Assembly: GCF_905475395.1 (NCBI RefSeq)
Contig: NC_058342.1
Coordinates: 30,028,140 to 30,092,139 of the forward strand
Length of the DNA stretch: 64,000 nt
Reading direction: 5' to 3'
Source of the DNA: Chrysoperla carnea
Taxonomy: Eukaryota; Arthropoda; Insecta; Neuroptera; Chrysopidae
Translations under genes and position numbers: made by a program
In this document: positions 32,442-44,689 of the stretch, piece after piece
Layout: every line of letters begins with the position of its first letter
How positions within the stretch are numbered: the first letter of the stretch is position 1
Notes under the pieces: generated by a model
Databases searched by the model: none
The model's input: the letters and a program-made list of their open reading frames with translations, nothing else
Told to the model about the DNA's origin: nothing

Positions 32442-32964
32442 TAGGATATTCCACTATTTTTGAAAAAGTACTTCAAAATGTTGATTTTGCTAATAAAAAG
32501 CCACCAAAAATTTACTTCGGAAAAATACATACGCTATCTTGTCAAAAACTTAAATTAAATTTTAAACCTTTTTTAAACTGTCAAAAACGCGGGCATCAAA
32601 TTTGGTGACGTAATATCGGTTTCATTACACGAAATAACACAGATAAGTTTGACAGATATATTCATAGACATCTGATTATAATATATATAAATACTTATTA
32701 TCTATCTATGTACACATTATATCCAGCTGTCTACACTGAACTAATTGATGGTCTATGACTCATACCGCTATGACATCACAGCAGGGCTTACCCGCATTTT
32801 AGGTCACGTGATATACAGTTTAAAAATTACGATTTTTAATTTTAATATTATAAAAGAAAAATGTGCTTTTATGACTCGAAATCAGAATATTTAAGTATAT
32901 TTTTACATAAATTTTAACTTTTTTCAAATTTCATGATTTATTTTTGACTAACGATAATACCCTA
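32442..32964. mobile_element. MITE family C inserted in family D
   Basis: It begins TAGGATATTCC and ends GATAATACCCTA, and is the inverse of 22984-23481. Shared internal phrases include TTGATTTTGCTAA, TTAAACTGTCAAAAACG, CAGCTGTCTACACTGAACTA and TAGGTCACGTGATATACAGT. TA borders both ends. Confidence 0.82.
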
Positions 32965-32999
32965 ATGATTTAGTATATCAGAAAAAGTGGTCACGATTT

Positions 33000-33142
33000 G
33001 TTTGACATTTGCTGTTTTAAATTTTTACAGAAATCTTTAATTTACGGTTCAATATGATGATCATTTTGCTCTCCATCTGTGATCATTATTTTGAACCATA
33101 AATAAAAGATTTCTGTAAAAATTTATAATAGTAAATGTCAAA
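33000..33142. repeat. Hairpin with about 63-bp arms
   Basis: TTTGACATTTGCTGTTTTAA, TTTTTACAGAAATCTTTAAT and GGTTCAATATGATGATCA on the left are mirrored by TGATCATTATTTTGAACC, AAGATTTCTGTAAAAATTTA and AGTAAATGTCAAA on the right. The copies at 23.9 and 61.7 kb have one arm only, so the second arm is probably a local inverted duplication within this copy. Confidence 0.75.
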
Positions 33143-33310
33143 AGTTAAAGTTTTTTTATTAAATATCTATATCTTTATAATTTATAGCTCATGTGTTATT
33201 CCGATGTATGATCTATATTGCTGTACAGTTTCATTTAAAACTATTCACTAGTTTTGGCGTGACAAACAAACAAACATCCTTACTTTCACATTTATAATAA
33301 ATAGGGATTG

Positions 33311-33812
33311 AAGGTATAAAACTGTTTTAATAAATTATAACAGAAAGAAAATGACTATCGTGAAAATATTTATTTCGTAGAAAATTCATTATAAAGTAAA
33401 TATTTTTAGTCATATTTTCTATATGTAAGTTATTTCCTGTTTAACACATATCAATTTGCTATTTAGCATGTCAATCCGTTATTAAAATACCATAAAATCA
33501 AGAAAATTTGCGTGATTTAACATTTCGATGAGGCACTAAAGGTGTATATAATTTATGGTACTTTTCATATACTGTTCTGTAACTACATAAAATTACTATC
33601 GAGAAAGTTTTTTTATTCAATTATGAATTTTGATTTGTTTCACTTAACTTTCGAAGTTACTTTTTAAGGTAAAATGTCCGTAAGCCCACTTATAGCGAAT
33701 TAAAAAAATGAATGCTTTTGTGCTGATGATGGAAATTCGAAAAAAATTTTTTAATTGTTCATCGATCCTACCTTATAGGTGTCAAAAATGACCATCGTTA
33801 AAATTTATATAC
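33311..33812. other. AT-rich spacer, no gene recognised
   Basis: TTAAGGTAAAATGTCCGTAA at 33665 is echoed by TTAAGGTAGAATGTCCGTAA at 61120, so a short dispersed element end may be present. No gene is supported. Confidence 0.4.
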
Positions 33813-34009
33813 AGAGTGTTCTATAATTGTCTGCAGAACTTTCGCTTCCTGAATAAGCTGAGAAAAAGAAGAAAAAAATGTTCTTAATCAAATTTGGATC
33901 TGAGGCCTAATTTTCGAGAAAATTAACTAATCAATTAATAAAAAATATATTCATGAAAATAAAATTTATTCAATAAAACACTACTTAAACAGAGGATGTT
34001 TAGTTAGAC
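33813..34009. mobile_element. MITE family E, right half lost
   Basis: TATACAGAGTGTTCTATAAT, CTGCAGAACTTTCG, AATAAGCTGAGAAA and CAAATTTGGATCTGAGGCCT follow the left arm and centre of 25779-26118. The right arm is replaced by a HINE-like fragment. Confidence 0.75.
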
Positions 34010-34193
34010 AAAATTTTGGCACAAATAAAATAAACATCACTGTTTACCCGTGAGAGCGAATATTATCCGCAAATTGTAATATTATATGGGTATATCAGTT
34101 ATATATGTGTGTATATGTAATGTGACAGAGTAAACAACACTGTCTATACATGGTATTTCAACATTAACTCAGTCAATTGTTTGTTTTCACTTG
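34010..34193 (+). mobile_element. HINE-like element, 3' block
   Basis: A short piece ACAAAATTTTGG is joined directly to AAATAAACATCACTGTTTACC, so the middle is deleted. The 3' part is intact through TATACATGGTATTTCAAC and the hairpin to TTTTCACTTG. Confidence 0.8.
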
Positions 34194-34629
34194 ATGTATT
34201 TTTAATTTCTGTATTTTATAATATTAATTACAGTACTTAATTTTTTTTAAATATTGTGAACATTTATATTACGTGAACTGTACACATATTCATACAAAAT
34301 ATGAATATCTTATATTCTCTAAAATTTATGATAAAAACCTTTAAATGAATACATTTTATTAAAGACAATATGATCAAAGCTTAGAAGAACATAAATGAGA
34401 GTAGATCTTTGTTATTATTTATCAACAAAAATTATTTACCATAATGAACGAACGAATGAAACATATATCCATTTAACAAAAACCATCATCCCACACGCAC
34501 TAAAAACACACCGAGAGCATCTCTTTTCTAAGACAATAAAAAATCAACCGAACAGGGAAAGTAAAATTATGAACACATTTTTTAAACCTCCATAAAAAGA
34601 CTAACATAACCGTGTTATATAATAACAAT
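34194..34629. other. AT-rich spacer, no gene recognised
   Basis: A 66-codon frame at 34395-34595 has no recognisable feature and is treated as chance. Confidence 0.45.
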
Positions 34630-35055
34630 AAAAAAAATTGACTGAGTTAATTGTTGAAATACAATGTATAGACAATTGTAACTACACTGTCACATTACAC
34701 ATACATTATTCCCTTGTAATACATACTATACAATTTTCGCCTAATTTGCGCCCTCACGGGTTAATAATGATATTTACGAAAAAATGTTTCAAACAAAAGT
34801 TGTTTATTTTTTTATAAGAAACATTTTTTACGCTTAAACTTTTGTTCTATCTCTTACGGTTTACAAGATAGGTCCTTCGGACCCAAGACCCAATTGATCT
34901 ATGTTGCTCATTTACAAACTCGACTCACTTTTTTTGTCTTGATATCTGCTTTCATTTTTGAGCTATCGTGTTGATAGTCAGGCGGACAGACAACCGGAAA
35001 TGGACTAATTAGGTGATTTTATGAACACCTATACCAAAATTTTGTTCGTAGCGTT
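34630..35055 (-). mobile_element. HINE-like element, 5' terminus missing
   Basis: Minus-strand order is complete from the ACAAAATTTTGGTATAGG block (35036) through GTCTGTCCGCCTGAC, AAGTTTAAGCG, CGTAAATATCATTATT and the 3' subterminal ATACATTGTATTTC to the hairpin. The first about 90 bases are missing. Confidence 0.83.
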
Positions 35056-36492
35056 CGACGCTTAAAGACGTAAAGAATAGGAATCCATAACATTTAAAAG
35101 AAAAATCAATAAAGATTACTTTTTGACTTATAGAACTTAATATCGAATAGTGGAATAATAGGTTATTTGTAGCCGTAAAAGAATGTTGAGCTTTTTTGCG
35201 TTCTTCGTATTTTTGGCCTTGATAAAATCTTGTAATTTTCTTTGCATGGAGGTTATTTAACATTGACAGTAGATTTTTAAATATATTTTTTTTTAATTGA
35301 ATAGAACAGGAGAATTTATAAGAAGTAAAATGACCGTCAAGTGTCTTTGATTAAGAGCATATACATAAGGATTACAGGGTTTGTATAAAATATTAAGGCT
35401 TTTTATCTAGTTTAAAAGGAATACAAAGCTTGCCTCCATCATAATCATAATAATATTTAGTTAGAATGTATTCAAAGACAGTAATGTCCAATGATCGGAT
35501 GTACACTTAGTGGTACTGTATTCTGTATACCAAGTAAGTTTTACATTTAAAAGGTTTCCTTCCTTTACTATGAAGATCACACAGAATGACAATCTGACTG
35601 TGCTGTATACATAGCTATACGACTCTAGATACAACTTACAAGTATTATTTTACTTTGTTTAAGAAATATAGATAATCGTAATATATACAGGCTGTGACTA
35701 GTATTATTTCTTCTTCTTAGCCGAAGACATTTGTTTGAGAATTCTTGATTGAAGAAAAACTCACTTTAGTTGTCGTATGTGGTAGGCTTGTAGTCTTAAA
35801 GAAGGAAGAACTGAACTCACATAACAGTCACGCTAAACTGTCAAAAATAAACCCTAAGAATTCAATATGAATTTATTCTGCTTGGTGGATCAGTGTTGCC
35901 TCTGCTAGACTTATTTTTTTATTCCAGGAGAGTTTTTATCGTTACTGTGTAAATTAATCAAATATTTTTGAGAAAAATGCGTTCTATTTCAGGAACTTTT
36001 ACAAAACCATTTAAAAACCACTGTTCCTGTATGCTATCCCATAGGAACCGTGCATTTTTCCGGGATAAAAATTAGCCTATGTCATTTTCTGACGACTGAA
36101 CTACCACTTCCTATGTAAAGAATCATATCGATCCTTTTGCTCTATGAAAAATGAAAACAAATCTTTGCGAAAAATCGTATAACAAACTTTCAAAGGAATT
36201 GAAGGGAATATATTTTAATAAAATGGATAATACAGCCCACAAAAATGCTGATCTTAATTTGAATAAAAACTTTGAAAAGCTGTATCCGAAACTATCAGCT
36301 TGGCATGATCTCAAATTCTTGCAAATTTAACCTTTTTTAAAAATAAAAACTGTATTTTTTTATGAAAAATCAGTCCTTCCAGGTCAAAAACGGCAAATAC
36401 TGAAATAAGATCAAAATTTTCGAGGTTTTTGTAAACAATATATCAAAAATACCTGATTTGATACAAGGTTCACCCCCTTTTCAAATACACAA
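35056..36492. other. Spacer, no gene recognised
   Basis: Minus-strand frames at 35009-35263 and 36123-36314 lack recognisable domains. No repeat copies or RNA genes are supported in this 1.4-kb stretch. Confidence 0.45.
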
Positions 36493-36603
36493 ATACAGGG
36501 TGTTCTATTATTGACTGCAGAACTTTCGCTTCCTGAATAAGCTAAGGAAAAAAAGAAGAAAATGTTCTTTACCAAATTTGGATCTGAGGCCTAATTTACT
36601 GTA
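36493..36603. mobile_element. MITE family E, left-arm fragment
   Basis: ACAGGGTGTTCTATTATTGA through CTGCAGAACTTTCGCTTCC and TTTGGATCTGAGGCCTAATT matches the left arm of the other two copies, then stops. Confidence 0.75.
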
Positions 36604-37273
36604 TAATTTGGCAGTAACACTGTATAATTTGACTGAATTGTAACCCAATCTGTAACTCCGTTTCTAGCACTATTCTTATTCATATCTTATCACTTTTACC
36701 GTCATTTTATTATTATATATTTTTCTAATAAAAATTCTTAAAATTGACTAGATATTTACTTGAGCAGAACACCATTTATAGTATAAAAAAAACCGTACAT
36801 ATATAATACAAACAAAATAATCAAAATGCTTTTATGAAATATACTACACACACAAAACCTGCAAGGAACAAAAACAACTGATATGCCTATTGATAAACCT
36901 TGAATATATTATAAGTTGTTAAAGCATGCCTTTTAAACTGACTCTCTCATCTATACTCTAACATACAGTTTTGTTCTTTTTGCATCGGTGTACTACACTG
37001 ACTCTAACTAAAAAAAGATAGTCTAATTACAGTTAAATAATAGTATCCTTTTAAAATTATACTTAGTAAATTATAACGGTAGAAAAAGAACAAAATTTTA
37101 GTCATACCATAACAAACAATACATTTGAGCTAACATAAAAAAAAACTTGAGAGCAACAGATCTCCATCACTAAAGTCATATTTCCCCTTTATGTTAATGT
37201 TTCGTATTGTTAGATGAGACGAGTAAACTTTTTTTACGTTTAAAGAGGTCAGTTTATTGACAATTTTCATATA
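36604..37273. other. AT-rich spacer, no gene recognised
   Basis: Nothing supported. Confidence 0.45.
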
Positions 37274-37858
37274 AAACAAGTAAAAACAAACAATTGACTG
37301 AGTTAATTGTTAGAATACCATGTGCAGACAGTGTTGATGATGCAATCGTTTGTCTTGTGACGTCATGTAAGTAAATATATCCACTCTTAGATAGCCACAC
37401 ATTCATAACTGATATTCCCATATAATATATACTATACAATTTGCACCTAATTTGCGCCCTCGTGATGTTAAACAGTGATGTTTACGAAAAAAAATTTCAA
37501 GCAAAAGTTGTTTATTTTTTTATAAGGAACATTTTTTATATTTAAACTTTTGTTCTATCTCTAACGGTTTCAAAATGGGTCCTACAGACCCAAGGTTCAA
37601 TTGATCTATGTTGCTCATTTACGAAGTCGACCTCAATTTTTACGTCTTAAATACGCTATAAAAATTTCAACTTGATACCTCTGTTCGTTTTTGAGTTGTA
37701 TTGATAAATAAACGGACAACCGAAAACGGACTAAGTTGGCGATTTTATAAACACCTGTATTAAAATTTTGTTGGTAGCTTCAATATTTTTAAGCGTTACA
37801 AACTTGGGACTAAAACTTAATATACCTTGATATATTTTATATACATGGTATAAAAATG
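37274..37858 (-). mobile_element. HINE-like element, full-length reference copy
   Basis: Read on the minus strand: (1) 5' end TTTTTATACCATGTATAT with ATACCATGTATA as subterminal repeat; (2) AAGTTTTAGTCCCAAGTTTG; (3) AGGTGTTTATAAAATCGCC; (4) a microsatellite position, GTCC/GTCT in other copies and shortened here; (5) a conserved core including AACCGTTAGAGATAGAACAA and TTTTTTCGTAAACATCACTG; (6) a 3' subterminal repeat, CACATGGTATTC here and TATACATGGTAT in most copies; (7) the hairpin CAATTAACTCAGTCAATTG; (8) TTTTTACTTG followed by T-rich flank. Subterminal inverted repeats, an internal GTCT-type microsatellite, a 3' hairpin and T-rich flanks are the published hallmarks of DINE-1/HINE elements. 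There is no ORF. Confidence 0.85.
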
Positions 37859-38789
37859 CGCTGAATACGCTGATGACAAAAAAAAGAATTTGTAAACCAT
37901 GGGCTTTATTGTTAAAAATTATAATTTTGAGCGGCAAGTTTCATTGTTTTGATGTTTTTTTTTTTACTTTTTAAGGCAAATGATAATTGACAGACGGCTA
38001 TTGACTCGCCTGACATAACTATTGCTAATACTACCAATCCCTCATTCCCTCAAAACAGTATAAACTATGACGTTTACATCGATACATACATAAAATTTCT
38101 TGCCGTGTAATTCAAAAAATAATTAATACGACTGAAATACAATGCTGACCGCAGAAAAAATTAATGCATAATGTTTTCTTAAAAATGTAGTTTTAACTAA
38201 ATGAATTTTTTGTCAGACAATTTAATAAAAATATAGGTTCAAATATTTTAATAGACATGACTTTGAGAAATAAATTTCAATTCAAATATCATAACATATA
38301 TATCATGCCTAGCAAGCTATAATAACTGTGCAGTCAGTGCCTTGTATATCTTGTTGAGGTACTACATGTTGCCGGTAAAACCGGCAACGGATACCTATTT
38401 CTTTGTAACCTAATGTTACTTAAGTGGATTATTTATTAGACAATTGTTATTGAAATGAAAAAAGAAATTCTTTTAAAATATATTTTATTTATGAATCTAA
38501 AAAAAATAAATGAATATAGAAAAAAATTATAATTGACGCTTCTGACTAGGAGAAAATAAACTAGTTATTTAAAGATCATGATATTCAACAGCTTCTTTTG
38601 AAGATTTCATAGTTTGAACTCAATTTTAGTGCAATAAATTAGCCGGAAAATACCATCAAATGTGGAAAAGTGGTGAAACAGCTCTGATTTAAAAATTTTT
38701 TGTGTACGTGTTCCTTAGACCTTTAGGAACATTCAGCCGCACTAACCTTGGCATAACAGAAAAAACTGAGGAAATTAGGGTAGTTTTCT
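37859..38789. other. Spacer with one short perfect hairpin
   Basis: GTTGCCGGT-AAA-ACCGGCAAC at 38368-38388 is a perfect 9-bp-stem hairpin in very AT-rich surroundings. No gene is supported. Confidence 0.5.
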
Positions 38790-39400
38790 CATCCCCAGAG
38801 CACTCCAAATAGTAACAGAGAAAACAAATCAATATTTCAACTCGAAAATAGTCTCTCGAAGGTTTTTGAGGTCGCTGATCATGAATTCAAGGTTAAAATG
38901 CAACTGAATACAGTTGCAACCCCATTAAAACTACCCCTGGAAGTGATAGACAGAAACTTTACTATATACAAAATTTTGCTTCAGAAATCGTCTCTTGTGG
39001 AGCTTTCAGGTTCGCTGTTCATTGATTTAAGGTCAAAAAGCAATTGAGCATGGTTTTAACCCCATTTAAGCTACCCTTAGAAGTGTCAATGATAAAAAAC
39101 ATTGAAAATTCTGAATTTCACCTCAGAAATTCTCTCTCTACGGTTTTGAAGTCGTTGATAACGAATTTCCGGGCAAAAAACAAGTGAATATAGTTCCAAG
39201 CCACCTCTAAAATCCACCCTTAGAAGTAACAGAGAAAAAATTAAAAATTTTTCCTCGAATATCGTCTTTTGGGGGGGGGTTTTTGGGGTCGCCGATCACG
39301 AATCCAAGGTCACAAAGTAAATTGGATGGTAGCAACCCCATGAAAGCTACCCCTAGTTTTTATGGGGATCCAACCATCCAAGTTACTTTATGGCCTTTGA
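38790..39400 (+). repeat. Tandem repeat of about 140 bp, four units
   Basis: Related units start with a GGTTTTTGAGGTCGCTGATC motif at about 38861, 39002, 39142 and 39279. Each contains an AAGGTCAAAAAGCAA-type phrase, AACCCCAT and CTACCCCTAGAAGT variants. Units are diverged and the last has a run of nine or ten G. The end forms a hairpin (39313-39388, AAATTGGATGGTAGCAACCC against its inverse). Confidence 0.8.
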
Positions 39401-39894
39401 TACTTTTGGGTTGGGTTGGGTTGGTTGAATTTTCAATGAAATGGTAGAGTTAACTCAATTTTCTACATTTTTTAGATAGACCACGCAAAATATGGGTTGT
39501 GTTAGCGAAAAACTTTTTGCTAACACACACTATACAAAATGAAGTTATATTTTAAAGTGGATTAAACTAGTTTCTTATTGAATACTCATTCAAATCTATA
39601 TCTAGATTTTAGATAGATCATTTAATATGTTTTAATCGAAGAAAGCTAGACATTGATAATATTATAAGATAAGAATTGTATTCAAAACTATTAGTTCGAA
39701 CTTATAAGTGATTTTAATCGCTTTCACGTAGCACATTTAGGTCATACTACTATTACTGCTATTGTATTGTGTTTATGTAGACTACTATCATCTATATGGA
39801 TGTAGACGTGCCTTCAATTTATTTGAAGTGAAATGGTAATGGCGTAATTATGTTAATGGCAGGAATATTCATTTTGCGTTCACTTTTTTTTTTG
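39401..39894. other. Spacer, no gene recognised
   Basis: It begins with a short TTGGG pentamer run (39408-39428). No gene is seen. Confidence 0.5.
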
Positions 39895-40543
39895 TTAAGG
39901 ATGTATGAGCATGGTAGTGGGGGCACAAATTTAAAAATAGATATTTTCAATTTTGATGATAAATTTATATTATTACTTGACGATATAAGACGAAAAGTAA
40001 GAATAAAATTTTTCGATATCTGGCTTAATTTTCAAAATATCGAAAATTGAAAATTTTGTTTAATTATTTAGCTTTCGATATTTCGAAAACCAAGACACAT
40101 ATCGAAAAATTTTATTCTAATTTTTCGTCTACATTCATGAAGTTATAACAAAATTCATCATCAAAGTTGAAAATAAGATAAAAATAATTTCAACCCTTAA
40201 TCTACCCTGCTCTTACATCCCTTATATGGACGGTGACACTTAGTTTTTTTTTCTTTTCTAATTCATTGCTAATATGTTTACTTTCTATTAAAAAGTTTTT
40301 TTTAAATTTGTTTTCATTCATTCCAAATGAAAATTATCAAAAACTTCCAAAATATGTCGTTTTTTGAGATTCCTCCATAAGAGCCAATGTATTTTATATC
40401 GATTTTTAATGACTTTTTTCTCAAAAACTTGCACGGATACCTAAGCTGAAATTTTAACCACACATTCTTTGAGTAAAAGACTACCTACAAACAAATTTTG
40501 AGCCTTTAAATTAAACATTGTTGTCATGCTCATACATCCTTAA
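39895..40543. mobile_element. MITE family B, copy 1
   Basis: It is bounded by TTAA on both sides, with a 15-bp perfect terminal inverted repeat (GGATGTATGAGCATG ... CATGCTCATACATCC) and a 641-bp core. An internal fold-back pairs GACGAAAAGTAAGAATAAAA with its inverse and extends outward to TTCAATTTTGATGATAAATT, giving arms of roughly 90 bases (about 39935-40185). Copies at 43192-43837 and 54891-55525 are almost identical. No transposase frame is present. Either TTAA, or TA with an AGGATG terminus, could be the duplication. Confidence 0.9.
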
Positions 40544-41799
40544 TATAGTTTTGTACTAATTTTTATTTTTAGGCCGATACATAATTCAATCAAATTAAAC
40601 ATTAGGCCTTGCATTAAATCAGGTATTTTTGTTTTTTTAATATGTTGGTTGCAATGTACATTGCCTATGGTAGACACTTGCAAAATTTCTCAAAAAATCG
40701 ATCGAAAAGATTTGAGCCTCTTTAAATAAGTATTTCTAGCCATTAATCTAGATAAGCAATTTTTTCAGGTGGGCTGTTCTCCACTCTTGCTCCTCTGGCA
40801 AAATTCTCAAAATACTTTTACCAACAAATAGAAAAATTTGTTTAACAAAAATTTTGTCAAAACACGTATTTTATATTTTTGCCCTACCTTTACATGGGCG
40901 AGAAATCATTGGCGAACAAAATGTATTGTTATCAGAATTGTACCATTTTTTAAATTTTAATCGATACGATATTTCAAAGGAAGAAAAACGTTTTATCACA
41001 AATAACCCACTTTTGAGCTAGTTTCAATTTATTTTTCCCATTTTAAATTTGGTTGAGTTTCTTGCAAACTTCACTTTATTGTTTCTTTGATGGAAAACTT
41101 TTTCAGACACATTTTTTTTATATCGAAACATTTTTTCTTTATTCAAATTCATATACTCCAAGTATAAATAAATAAAGTTGGGTTAGATTAATTTCACAAA
41201 TACTAATTTGCTGTAGAGTTGGTTCAATTTGTGTTAGATCTTACCAAGAGAATGAATAATAAAAATATGTAACGTGGAATGAACTAACTCTATATGATTT
41301 GTATCATATTTTGAACAGTAGTGCCAACCTTGATAATTTTGAGCTACTAAACAAATATTTTCCATTCATTCACAGCCATGGATTCTTTTGTACCTTTATC
41401 TTTATCTCTTTTATACTTATTTAAATGTACTTATTTATCTAGCGTCTCTTTTAGAGGCATCTGGTTGTTGGCGTAAACATATTCTAAGTACCTAAGTATA
41501 TGAATGTATGTAGAATACTAAAAACTTATCGACAAACAAACTATTTTAAGGCATTCAAATATATAAATTATTGTACCATTTATGTATTAAAGTTAGGTTA
41601 AGTTATTACTTTTGTGAATAATATCAATATAATACATGGCATAAACTATAAGTGTGTGTATGAGTGTGGGAGTGAATATGTAGGGGAGGGTGTAGTATCT
41701 AGAATCAATATTTACATTTATGCATTATGCGAAAACATTCGTTATAGTAAATACCAGATATTTATCTTTTTCTGAGGGAATATTCTGGACATTTCAACT
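40544..41799. other. AT-rich spacer, no gene recognised
   Basis: No coding region, RNA gene or repeated block is supported. Confidence 0.45.
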
Positions 41800-42055
41800 T
41801 TAACCGTTATTTGAGTAGTTAATATCTTTTTAATTACTTAAAATTAATTAATAAAAGTACAAATTCAGTGAGAGAAATTCAAATTTCTAAAAAAGCAACT
41901 TAAATTTTAAAACGGACGTGACGTCACAGTATGTGGTTTGTCAGATTTGTTGACATACTGTATGGTAATAATTACTTATATTTTGCATGGTATTACATTG
42001 AGTTATATTATTCTACGGCTTTTATTTAAAAAAAACGTGTGTAAATTCTGCCTAG
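41800..42055 (+). repeat. Dispersed repeat family P, copy 2
   Basis: AAATTTTAAAACGGACGTGA, a perfect TGACGTCA, TCAGATTTGTTGACATACTG, GCATGGTATTACATTGAGTT and ATTCTACGGCTTTT match 2940-3275. The upstream part, TTAATATCTTTTTAATTACT, matches the far end of copy 3. It is truncated after GTGTGTAAATTCTGCC. Confidence 0.7.
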
Positions 42056-43191
42056 CAGTCTTCTGCCTACTTGCATTCTGATACCGCTATTTTTTAATAT
42101 AAATGCTCTCTAATAAATATCAATATCTCTATACAAACTACAGAATGATTCAAGGTACAATTAACTCTAGGTACTACATCTTACCCTAACTATGTGTGTG
42201 TGTTTATTGTATACGTCTTTTGCATAAACAACATTCTAGAAATTTAATTATTTTAGAAAATGTCTAAAACTTTTGAGTCTTTGGTGTTTTTTTTTCTATA
42301 TCAGGGAACGTATCATCGGTATGGTACTCGAGAAATCAAGAACAAGGCAAAAATTATTAATTAAATAAGATATTACCTTTGTAAAGATATTCTTAAACAG
42401 AGTGCCCGAATAACAGCGATAACATTTTACACGTAAAGCCAGAAATATTTCAGTATGAGTAAAACTTTTTTTGTTAAAGCACAGCTTATATGAATATTCG
42501 AATATCTATCGCAATTATGTTGGTACGATTGACTTTAATTATAAATGAATGTAGATACATTCTTCCTTCAGGAAACATTCAGGAAACGTTATTCTAAGAT
42601 TAACGAAGTATTAAGGATGTCCAAGCGCGAGAGCAGTTTTGGATAAGCGTTTGCTTTTAAAGCGTTCTCGTACACGGACAGATGGACAGACAGACAAATG
42701 ACTAATCGAAAAAGGACGAATCATAGTCCAAATCAGTTTTGACGACATTATTATCGTCGAATATTATCGACTAATTTCAATTCTGGCTAACTTTGACGAG
42801 AATACTCCGTGAGAGTGTGATTGGGTAGGGGGACGGGTGTATTCTTTTCTATTGTACACAACTTAGACCTTTTTATAAAGTAAAGAATTCAAAACATAGA
42901 TCCTAAACTAAAATGGTAAATCGTTTGTAGGCATATATACACTTACATTCATATTTTCGCTTAAAAAGACACCTACACTGGTACACAGGTACACACATAC
43001 GGTAAATTAATAATGATAAAATATTTTGTATTATAACCCTCTGGTGTATTATAAAGTAACTAAAAAGTTATAATTATATCTGAGAATAAACTGCAGTAGT
43101 ATTTAGTAGTTGTAACAGAATGCTGCTGTTATACGAACCAAACCATTCATAGGTAAGTTACCAACCTACAATATTTATATAGTCGGAAGGC
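42056..43191. other. Spacer, no gene recognised
   Basis: TTAAGGATGTCCAAGCGCGA at 42612 has the TTAAGGATG start of family B-like ends, and GGACAGATGGACAGACAGAC at 42676 recalls the HINE-like microsatellite in reverse. Neither extends into a recognisable element. Confidence 0.4.
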
Positions 43192-43837
43192 TTAAGGATG
43201 TATGAGCATGGTAGTGGGAACACAAATTTAAAAATAGATATTTTCAATTTTGATGATAAATTTATATTATTACTTGACGATATAAGACGAAAAGTAAGAA
43301 TAAAATTTTTCGATATCTGGTTTAATTTTCAAAATATCGAAAATTGAAAATTTTGTTTAATTATTTAGCTTTCGATATTTCGAAAACCAAGACACATATC
43401 GAAAAATTTTATTCTTATTTTTCGTCTACATTCATGAAGTTATAACAAAATTCATCATCAAAGTTGAAAATAAGATAAAAATAATTTCAACCCTTAATCT
43501 ACCCTGCTCTTACATCCCTTATATGGACGGTGACACTTAGTTTTTTTCTTTTCTAATTCATTGCTAATATGTTTACTTTCTATTAAAGAGTTTTTTTTAA
43601 TTTGTTTTCATTCATTCCAAATGAAAATTATCAAAAACTTCCAAAATATGTCGTTTTTTGAGATTCCTCCATAAGAGCCAATGTATTTTATATCGATTTT
43701 TAATAACTTTTTTCTTAAAAATTTGCACGGATACCTAAGCTGAAATTTTAACCACATATTCTTTGAGTAAAAGACTACCCACAAACAAATTTTGAGCCTT
43801 TAAATCAAACATTGTTGTCATGCTCATACATCCTTAA
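43192..43837. mobile_element. MITE family B, copy 2
   Basis: It has TTAA on both sides and the same 15-bp terminal inverted repeat, with a 638-bp core. It differs from copy 1 by scattered substitutions and one-base indels in T runs. Confidence 0.9.
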
Positions 43838-43889
43838 GGTATTTCCAGACTAAAACTTATTTTTGCGCGTATTGTGTAAAAAAGTAGGG

Positions 43890-44075
43890 TTGCTACCTGA
43901 TCAGACAGTTATGAGCGGCCGGTTTTTTGGAAATTTTGCCGGGCTAGGATCAGAGTCGCGTGGTCAGGGTCGACAAATAAAAATTAACATTATGATTGCT
44001 GAATCGCCATCATGATGGATTTGACTTCAATGAGAATCGATTTTGTTCATGATTTTAGTACATAGGACTTTTTTG
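43890..44075 (+). repeat. Dispersed repeat family S, copy 2
   Basis: Inverse of 240-460: CGTGGTCAGGGTCGACAAAT, ATTATGATTGCTGAATCGCC, ATGATGGATTTGAC and AATCGATTTTGTTCATGATT. Confidence 0.6.
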
Positions 44076-44689
44076 AATTTACTGCTTCTCACTGCAAACT
44101 TTCAACGACATAAAGTATTGCTTTATTGAAATAATAAATATTGGAGAAGGCCAATACTTGTTTACTTATCAATATTGTATCAAAAAGTGCGAAATAGGAA
44201 CCGTTTTGTCCGGACTATAAACTATAGATAGGTAACACATAACTATAGGTATAATATTTATATATATATATAAATCGATGAAGTTAATTACCCGAATCAG
44301 GTAGAGTCCTTTGTGAACTATTATTTATTGTGCATAAAATTCATATATTATACGTCATAGAATAACAATATATCTCATCCATATTTTCTAAATTATTCTA
44401 TTGTAAAATGAAAGATTATTAAATGTAATATTTCAATTATTTTAGCATTTAATTTTCATAAAATGGGTTGGTTCTATGGATGAAAGGAAACCTTCTACTA
44501 TCTACTATCATGCACAGGATGGTCCAAGTTATAACAGCAAGACTTCATCAAATGGTAGAATAATTTTATAGTAATGATAATTTCTTAAGTATCAATTGAT
44601 ATTTGGGAGTTTGCGAACTGGACTTTGTTTCTCAAAGAGGATATCTTAAAAAAGGCCTAGGTTAGATGGAGGGAGGAACGTACTTGTAG
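44076..44689. other. Spacer, no gene recognised
   Basis: TATATATATATA at about 44262 and otherwise AT-rich DNA. The last part (44640-44689) may be decayed retrotransposon sequence upstream of the LINE remnant, since an in-frame TAG at 44687 interrupts it. Confidence 0.45.

Larger units (their letters stand above)
32348..33310 (+). mobile_element. ACTAGCT element family D, interrupted by MITE C
   Basis: The head is ACTAGCTTGATACCCGCCCG and the tail AACAAACAAACATCCTTACT with CATTTATAATAAATAGGGAT. MITE C occupies 32442-32964 inside it. Joining the flanks of that MITE gives AATAGTCATAATAATGATTT..AGTATATCAG, which parallels the uninterrupted copies at 23967 and 61670. A 143-bp hairpin lies at 33000-33142. 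No coding frame is recognised. Heads of this type are widespread in insect genomes; I do not assign a superfamily. Confidence 0.75.
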
